Positions 57,671 to 64,000 of a DNA stretch of 64,000 bases are shown piece after piece (positions within the stretch are counted from its first letter, which is position 1; every line of letters begins with the position of its first letter). The DNA is from Eonycteris spelaea (taxonomy: Eukaryota > Chordata > Mammalia > Chiroptera > Pteropodidae). A program made the position numbers and the translations under genes. Location of the stretch: NCBI GenBank assembly GCA_003508835.1, contig PUFA01000311.1, forward strand, positions 682,001-746,000. Reading direction: 5' to 3'. The notes below the pieces were generated by a model. The model had not been told where the DNA came from. It saw only the letters and a list, made by a program, of their open reading frames with translations, and made no database searches.

Positions 57671-58665
57671 CTGAAGAAAATAGTTCTTTTAACATCCAAC
57701 GGAATGGAAGAGCAAAGCACACTCTTAAACGACAGAGCTCACCAAACTAGAACCGTATCACGTGCAAATTTAAGTTGTTGAGATCCGGCTACGTAAACCA
57801 ACACGCTTTGGGGTGCGGGAGAGCACGTCTAAGAGTGCGGACAGCGTCTCTTCGCTTAAATCACTGTACTTACGGGGCCGATCTTGCTGTTGTCTCCCGT
57901 CGTCCATGTCACTCCCACAGCTTGGCTGTGAACGCAAACCAGCGCCGTCACTGGGTGCTCTGCTGTTGCAGCTTTGGTCTCGATGAGAAAAATCTGACTG
58001 TGATAGCCAACGAGAGACAGAGTATCAGTTTCTGAAATTGCAACTTCCTAACAGATTTCCAAATGTATCTTTTTTCCCCCTCTCAACATCCTATTAAAAA
58101 CATCTTTTCCAAAACCAGCCGAGAAACCTGAATTCTACAGAGGATGCCACATGCCCACCGCTGAGTTGCTGTTTCACGGTGTTTCACCTCGCCGGCCGCG
58201 TCGTCTTCCATTTCTCCATCCCTCTCTTCCCTCATCAACCCGTCTCGCTTTCTGATATATTTTAAAGGCAGTTGCTAAGGCCAGTACATACACCGCACCC
58301 CGAAACACCTCCGCGTGCGTGTCGCTCACAGGCATCCAACACGCGTATGTGGTTTTTTGACAGAAAATTTAGAGACGGTGAAATGCGTCAATCGGAAGCG
58401 GACTGCTCAGTGAGCTCTGACTGATGTGTAATCCAGACCCCTGTGCCGACAGATCAAGGGCCACTCGAACCAAGCACATTTGTCTTCTGCTGTGTGCTGA
58501 CTTGGAAATATCCTTATGCCGTAAGAGGAGGCTCAGCTGTCAACGGGGCGCTAGGAAACATTCCCTTCGTGTGTCTTAATTTGATCTTTTTTTTACCCCC
58601 GGACCCTAGAAAACGTTATCCAGGGCCCTTTCGGAACCAACTGACTCAGGGCGGTGTGAGGGGTT
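57671..58665. other. Unassigned non-coding stretch
   Basis: Moderately CpG-rich, no recognised repeat or exon. Confidence 0.5.
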
Positions 58666-58667
58666 GT

Positions 58668-58860
58668 TAAAGTTATCAGCATAGGAGGTGTGGGTTCAGA
58701 TCCCAGCTCTGCTACTTGCTTGCCCTGTGACCTGAGACAAAGTGCCTATGCCTCAGTTTCTCCATCTACAAAATGGAGATAAAAATAAACCTACCTTTTA
58801 AGGTTGTTCTGTGAGGCAAGGGCTGAATGCGTGAAGTCATGTGATGTGCTCAAGGCGAGC
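58668..58860 (+). mobile_element. MIR SINE
   Basis: gtgtgggttcagatcccagc, tctgctacttgcttgccctg and ctccatctacaaaatggaga are a well-preserved sense MIR. Confidence 0.85.
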
Positions 58861-59444
58861 ATTGCGTGGGGCAGGGGTAAGCACTCAGGACACGCGGGCT
58901 CCTGTCTCCATGCTGACGGCAGGGGACAGAGACAAGAGGGGTGGCCCGTATCAGATTTGTTAACTTTGTACACTCACAGTGGCTCCCTGAATTCGGGTTT
59001 TATGCTCCATTCAGTTCTGAGGCTCTTCTGGCCCTGTTGGTCCTCCAGTCAGAAATTAAATGGCTGTCAGGATTCTCACCATGACATCACTAGACAATGT
59101 CAGTGAGAAGTCTGTGTCCATAAAATGACTCAGACTGGAAGAGCTGGAGCAGGTAGGGAGTCGGGCTCCTTCCGCTTGTGTTGGGTTTACAGTGTAAATC
59201 TCACGGCCTTGAATTTAATATCGCTCTGTTTTATTGGCACGAAACTGCATTACAGACTCATTAGCTCCCTTAGCCCTTCATCTCTGCCAGACCAGAGCTT
59301 GCCTGTGACTGATGCTGGTTTCATTATTCATGACTCTCACATAAACAGTGGCTTTGAAAATGGAGACCAGGGTAGAACATTCTCTAGTGAAAAGCTCTTT
59401 ATCAACATAGGGCTATTTTGCTGGACTTCGGCAATAAGATTTAG

Positions 59445-59590
59445 TCATCCATTATTTCATTCATTCAGTCATTCAGCAATTAGTAATCGAGTGTGTACGG
59501 GATAGATATGGTCCCTGTTCACAAGAAAAAAAGCTTACAGTATATTTAGAAATACATTTAATTAGTACGTACACAGATAATGAATCACAA
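59445..59590 (-). mobile_element. L2 3' end, reverse
   Basis: tcattcattcagtcattcag, atatggtccctgttcacaag fits the reversed L2 terminus. Confidence 0.6.
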
Positions 59591-59989
59591 TTAGGACAGA
59601 ACTGATCCAGCGGCAGCCTGTGGAGCAGATACTGTGGGCTGCCTGCTACAGCGAAGACCGACGATCCTCCCCTGATATCTATTCTCTTTCCCCCATAGTA
59701 ACAAAACCCTTATTTTCAGCAGGATACCTACTGTCTAGGACAACGATTATATTCCCCAGCCTCCCTTGCCGTTATTACATGTAGCCATGCACATTCCTGG
59801 ACCAGTCCCACCATGTAGAAGGGCATTTTCCCACACCACCAGGCGATTCTTGGACACCGGCTCGGTGTCCTCCAGTTCCGCTCAGTTCCACGTCGTGCCC
59901 TTGCTTCGTCCTTCTACTCTTGCAGATGGCGATTGCAGGTCCGGGTTGTCCGCTTTGCGTCTGACCGAGCAGCTACAGATCAGGATGCC

Positions 59990-60535
59990 AGTGAACTCCC
60001 CCTTTGGGTTCGATCGACTTGTTAGAGAGGCTCACAGAACTCGGAGAAACGTTTTACTTACTAGATCCCCAGTTAATCATGAAACGACGTAACTCAGAAA
60101 CAGCCAGATGGAAGGGAAGCAGAGGGCGAAGGGTGGGGAAGGGCTTGGAGCGTCCATGCCCCTCCAAACACCGCCTTCCCCATAGCTCCACGTGTTCCAA
60201 CCGTAGCTCTGTCCGAATCCTGTCCTTTTGAGTTTTTATGCAGGCTTCATCACACAGGCATGACTGATTAAATAAGTGGCTGCTTGGTGATTGATTCGAC
60301 CTCCAGCCCCCTCTCCGTCCTGGAGATTGGGAGGTGGGACTGAAAATTCTAACCTTCTAATGATCGGTTATCCTGGCAACCAGCCCAATCCTTAGATGCC
60401 GATGGAGAAAAGTTACGTGTGCACATAACAAGAGACCTTGCTCCTCGCATCATTTAGGAAACCCAGGGGTTTTTAGGAGCTCTGTGCCAGAGATGGGGAC
60501 AAAGACCAAATATATTTTATTTACTATCGCACCAT
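59990..60535 (+). mobile_element. ERVL solo LTR (MLT2-like)
   Basis: ctcacagaactcggagaaac, ttacttactagatccccagt, gtttttatgcaggcttcatc, ggaggtgggactgaaaattc and gacaaagaccaaatatattt occur in LTR order. Non-coding remnant. Confidence 0.75.
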
Positions 60536-60844
60536 CGGCTAAGTTCTGGCCGTGGAATGTGTGGCTCCGTGACATGCCTGTCCTTTGTCCTTTTACTCTT
60601 TCCCATGCCATCTTGCACTGTAAATGTCAGGGCGGTACGTAGGCGTGGAGGAGCAAGGAGGTAGAAGGAGCCTGGGTCCCTGACCCCATGACGCTTTAGG
60701 CCTAGACATAATGCAGTTCTAGGCCAAGAAACCTGCAGAAAGGTCTGCTAGGGGATTTCTGCGAAACATTTCCTTGTTCTAAAATAGAGAGCCATAGGAC
60801 ACAGCCACCGCTGTATGTGTAGAGTTCCAAGCATGGTGCCAGGT

Positions 60845-61090
60845 CATCTTCCGTGTCTGGATGTGATGGTGGAACGTGGCGGCATCTTGTAACAGGGAGG
60901 AGACTAGTCTCTAGATGGTGGAGAGGAAGATCAAGGAACGATGGCGGGGTTGAGCCATTGAATCAAGGAAGCCTGGAGCCACAGCTTCCAGTTTGTGAGG
61001 TTGTAACATGTCCTTGCTGTGTAAATCAGCTGAGTTGGGGTCTTCCGTTACTAGTAACCAGGAGCATCCTAACCAAATGGTATGGTGTAT
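60845..61090 (-). mobile_element. LTR-like fragment, reverse
   Basis: cagctgagttggggtcttcc, gttactagtaaccaggagca and tcctaaccaaatgg resemble a reversed MLT1-class end. Confidence 0.5.
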
Positions 61091-61099
61091 GAGGTTGGG

Positions 61100-62190
61100 A
61101 CCAGATCCCCAGTCTCATCTCTCAGCCTCCTCCCCATCAGAGAGACCTAACTTCAGACCTGCCGAAATCTAAGCCATGCTCGTTCATTTGTCCAGGATTC
61201 CATGCGCGAAGGGACTTCTGTAGTGTTTGCCCTTTTCTCTCTCCTTAGCCTGGCCATTCATCCTCCAGAATCAGTTCAGCAGACACCTCCCCCAGGGGGT
61301 TTTCTGTACTAGACCCAGTTTCGGGGCCACCCCAGATCTATCTGGCCCTGGGCTGGTGCTATTTGCCTTGCTTCTTACCCAGAGCAGCCGTAGTGATAAC
61401 TCACTCCATTTTCACAATCGGAAAGAGCCGGGTACCATCAGTGCCCCCCACAACCAAGGACTTCCTTCTCATGGAACCATCTGAGAGGGAGAGACTGTCA
61501 GCGTGTGCACAGACCAGGCTAGACCTGCAGAGACTCTGGCTTCTCCATCAGCCCGATGGCATAGCCAGGAAGTGCGGGCCGTTAATGCCCAGTGGGCACA
61601 CGTTAGCGCACGAGAGACCAGAGACGGAACTGGCCATCGTGGAGCCAGCTGTGTCCGCCACAGGGCTGCGGCCAGCTCAGCGACGCAGCACGGTGCAGGC
61701 GCCCTCCTCCTCTGCCTCTGCCCTCGCTGCGGCGGCACTGGCCCCGCAACGCCAGAGCCGGGCCCTGAGACTCTGCTTTCCAGGGACCCAGGCTAAAATG
61801 CCTCCCCCTCATGCCGCCGCCCCTGAGTTCAGCAGGGATTGTTGTAAGATCCACCAGGAGCCGGGGCAGCAGCTGCCCCCTTGGACGGGCAGACCTGGCA
61901 TGTCATCCGAGCACACAGCAGCCCTTGCACCCCAACATCAGCTCTGACATCCGCCATTTCTGGATCAGCTGCTCACGAGCCTCACTTCTTCCCCCCTCCT
62001 CTGACGTGCCACGGTTTCTGTTCCCCCAAGGCCTTTGCCTGTTCTGCGCCTCCGCCTCCTCGGGCCTTCTGTGTCCCGTTCAGACTGGAGAGCCAGCTAC
62101 ACGTGCTGCGGAGCTGTGGCCAGCTCAGCACGGCGCCGCACGTGCCTCCTTCCTTCCTGCCTCTCCTCCCCGGTGCCCTCGCTGTTGCTT
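61100..62190. other. GC-rich non-coding block with diverged direct repeats
   Basis: Two related segments lie at about 61640-61733 and 62085-62187. They share gagccagct, gctgyggccagctcagc and gccctcgctg in the same order and orientation. A 194-codon ORF (61363-61947) covers the first copy but has no recognisable domain and is not called a gene. An L2 piece may lie between (ggtttctgttcccccaaggc). Confidence 0.4.
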
Positions 62191-62824
62191 GGATAGGTTT
62201 GGTAGCTTGGTCACCATTAGGTATTGGGTGACATTGTTGGCAAAGCTGTGTGTCGGGCCCCCTTGTTCCTGGCTGCCCTGTCCAGTCACTTGAGATTAAG
62301 TGTTTAGAGACATCTGCATCACTTAATATTGTGTGACATCCACAGAAGTGTGGTTCATGGGCCATCTCTCTGAGTAGAGGCTAGACCCGTGTGGGTGTTC
62401 TGAGCGGCCGGGGCCATGTGCTTTGTTATGGTCAGCATAGTAGAACCGCGAGGACATTTTTAAGAGACATTTTTAAGGTCATTGATTCAGATGGGTTGAG
62501 AAACTGGGGAAGCTGCAGGAAAGCTGAGCAGAACTTCCAGAAAGGATTCCTCATGCACACAGCAGACTGGGCCACCCAGGCAGCGCCGCCTCTGCCCACC
62601 CAGTGAGCAGCCTGCAGAGCCAGCGCCCGGCGGGGGCTTCAGAAGCACCGCCTCTGCTGCCAGCTGCCCTGGCAAAGCAGGTATCCTGGGCAGCTCCCGC
62701 CGGGGAATGCGCAGCTCTGTCCCCCTGTCCAGGCCCCGCTGCAGAGGAGGCCTCGCTGGAGGACGCTGGAATAGATGGCCGGGGAACGCCCCCGACCACT
62801 CAGAATCTCCAGACTTCTGCAACA

Positions 62825-63110
62825 GGACCCACATCCCGTTCCCCTCCACTGTCACATACTCTCGGACCTCTGCGCCTTCACACACCTTGTTTCCTTTACC
62901 TGGAATGGCCTCCCCGAATTTCTCCTGGGAAAGTATAATTTTCATTCATTCACTTGTTCTTTCATTCATTCAACAAACCCCTGTCCAGTTCCAGTCATGG
63001 AGCTGGGTGCTGTCGAGACCAAGATGGCTGTGGCCAAGTCCCTGCTCCCGAGACCCTGCTCACCTGGTGCAGGAGACAGATACGCACGTACACTGCCCTG
63101 CCTTCCCCAG
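62825..63110. mobile_element. Two opposed L2 fragments
   Basis: A sense L2 piece (62830-62935: ttcctttacctggaatggcc) is followed by a reversed L2 end (62940-63110: ttcattcattcaacaaaccc). Confidence 0.6.
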
Positions 63111-63164
63111 ATGCTGACTTCCATGCTGCAACGCCTCATCCTGAGGGGAAAGAGAGTGACATGG

Positions 63165-63345
63165 CAGCGAAGGGCCCAGCTCTGCAGTCAGCCTTGCCAG
63201 CTACGTGACTTGGAATGAGTTACGTGCCCTCTCTCAGTCTCACTTTCTCCACACGTGACGTGACATTGATCATGGCACTGACCTCCCTGGGTTTGTCCTG
63301 AGCTCTTCAGGAGATAGACAGGAAGGGGCGCGTCCAGGAGGCACG
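63165..63345 (+). mobile_element. MIR SINE
   Basis: gctctgcagtcagccttgcc, gtgacttggaatgagttacg and tctctcagtctcactttctc fit sense MIR. Confidence 0.7.
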
Positions 63346-63349
63346 TGAT

Positions 63350-64000
63350 GGCCATGGTGTGAAGTACCGCCCTTTCCCATCCTGCAAAGCCTGCTCATGT
63401 GTGCCCTCCCGTGAGCCGTCCCCAGGCCTCCCGCGGGAAGTGAGTCACCTCCTCTCTTTCCCTCTCATCAGCGTCGCTGTTCCTCCTCCATAAGACACAC
63501 CTCTGGGATATCAGAAATGTGGGGCGGGCAGTGCGTATGTGTTTGCCACAGCGCCGGGAGTGGCCCTTGTCAAATATTAAACATTAAAGGAGGTTTTTAA
63601 TGAAGTAATTATCAGACGTCTACAAGTCGGTGGCCGTTTTCTGAATCCACTCACACCGTGCGGCGTTTAACTCCATCAGCTCGGGGCGCCGTGTTTGCAC
63701 ACGCATTCCCCTGTGCCTGGCACACGGAGAGGGCCCACAGAGGTGGGTCTTAAGTTAATGAAAACGTGGGGTTTGTATTTGCTCTGACACACAGAGTAGA
63801 TGTTCCCAGTGCCAAGTTCTGAGGCCTGGACCTTGAACTCTTTGGAGGACATGAGCTATGGAAACCGAGTACAGGGCAGGAAAAACAGAAACAACAGCAC
63901 GTCGTTTACTCATTGTGGTGAATCATGGCTTCTGTGAGATAACAGAAAACACATAGATCGGTCTCTGCCCCCAGATCCCGGCGCAGAGCTCCTGAAACCC
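63350..64000. other. Unassigned non-coding stretch at the window end
   Basis: No exon of the expected downstream neighbour (ITPRIPL2 in human) and no clear repeat seen. Confidence 0.5.

Noticed and set aside
61363..61947. 194-codon ORF
   Set aside because: No recognisable domain, low-complexity Ala/Pro/Ser-rich from GC-rich DNA, overlapped by ORFs on the other strand; no splice or promoter context.
1..64000. CRISPR arrays, bacterial operons, phage or plasmid genes
   Set aside because: No regular short direct repeats with spacers, no compact gene strings; sequence is throughout vertebrate-like.

Overview
This is mammalian nuclear DNA: multi-exon genes with GT-AG introns, a CpG-island promoter, and dense LINE-1, L2, MIR, hAT and ERVL-MaLR LTR remnants. 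Two repeats narrow the lineage. One is a 5S rRNA-derived SINE at 27157-27358, flanked by a target-site duplication. The other, at 49564-49770, fuses a tRNA-Val(UAC)-like head to a 5S rRNA body. To my knowledge, 5S-derived SINEs and tRNA/5S hybrids (MEG-RS, MEG-RL, MEG-TR) are described in mammals mainly from fruit bats (Pteropodidae). I infer a megabat genome. The scarcity of young LINE-1 agrees with this, but the species is not proven.

Layout. 106-29077 carries the last 15 coding exons of TMC7 (+ strand; the first coding exon lies upstream of the window), a ten-pass membrane protein of the TMC/anoctamin-like superfamily. A long 3' UTR follows, probably to about 31.06 kb. 31.1-33.6 kb is a short intergenic gap full of old LINE-1 pieces. 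At 33.6-34.25 kb lies a CCAAT-rich CpG-island promoter, and 33892-40671 holds all six coding exons of COQ7 (+ strand, 217 aa, all di-iron ligands present), the mitochondrial hydroxylase of the penultimate step of coenzyme Q synthesis. From about 42.1 kb to the end I find no protein-coding gene. This gene-free region holds L2, L1, LTR and MIR remnants, a consensus-quality CTCF motif at 47708-47722, the tRNA-Val/5S SINE, simple repeats and several unique GC-rich blocks. The TMC7-COQ7 tandem matches human 16p12.3, where ITPRIPL2 and SYT17 come next; neither is reached here.

Main anomaly. Splicing the 15 TMC7 exons at canonical sites gives 2103 nt, two bases short of what the conserved protein needs. 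One base is missing in the exon ending at 4138 and one in the exon 26351-26505. Each break alone causes a premature stop. If both bases were present, the total would match the 723-residue human protein. All other exons and splice sites are intact, so this is either a very recent loss of TMC7 or two assembly/sequencing indels.

The other unexplained structure is a 144-bp inverted repeat (55841-55984 and 57526-57670), about 88% identical by eye, flanking 1.5 kb of unique sequence. I found no prokaryotic, viral-coding or CRISPR-like system.
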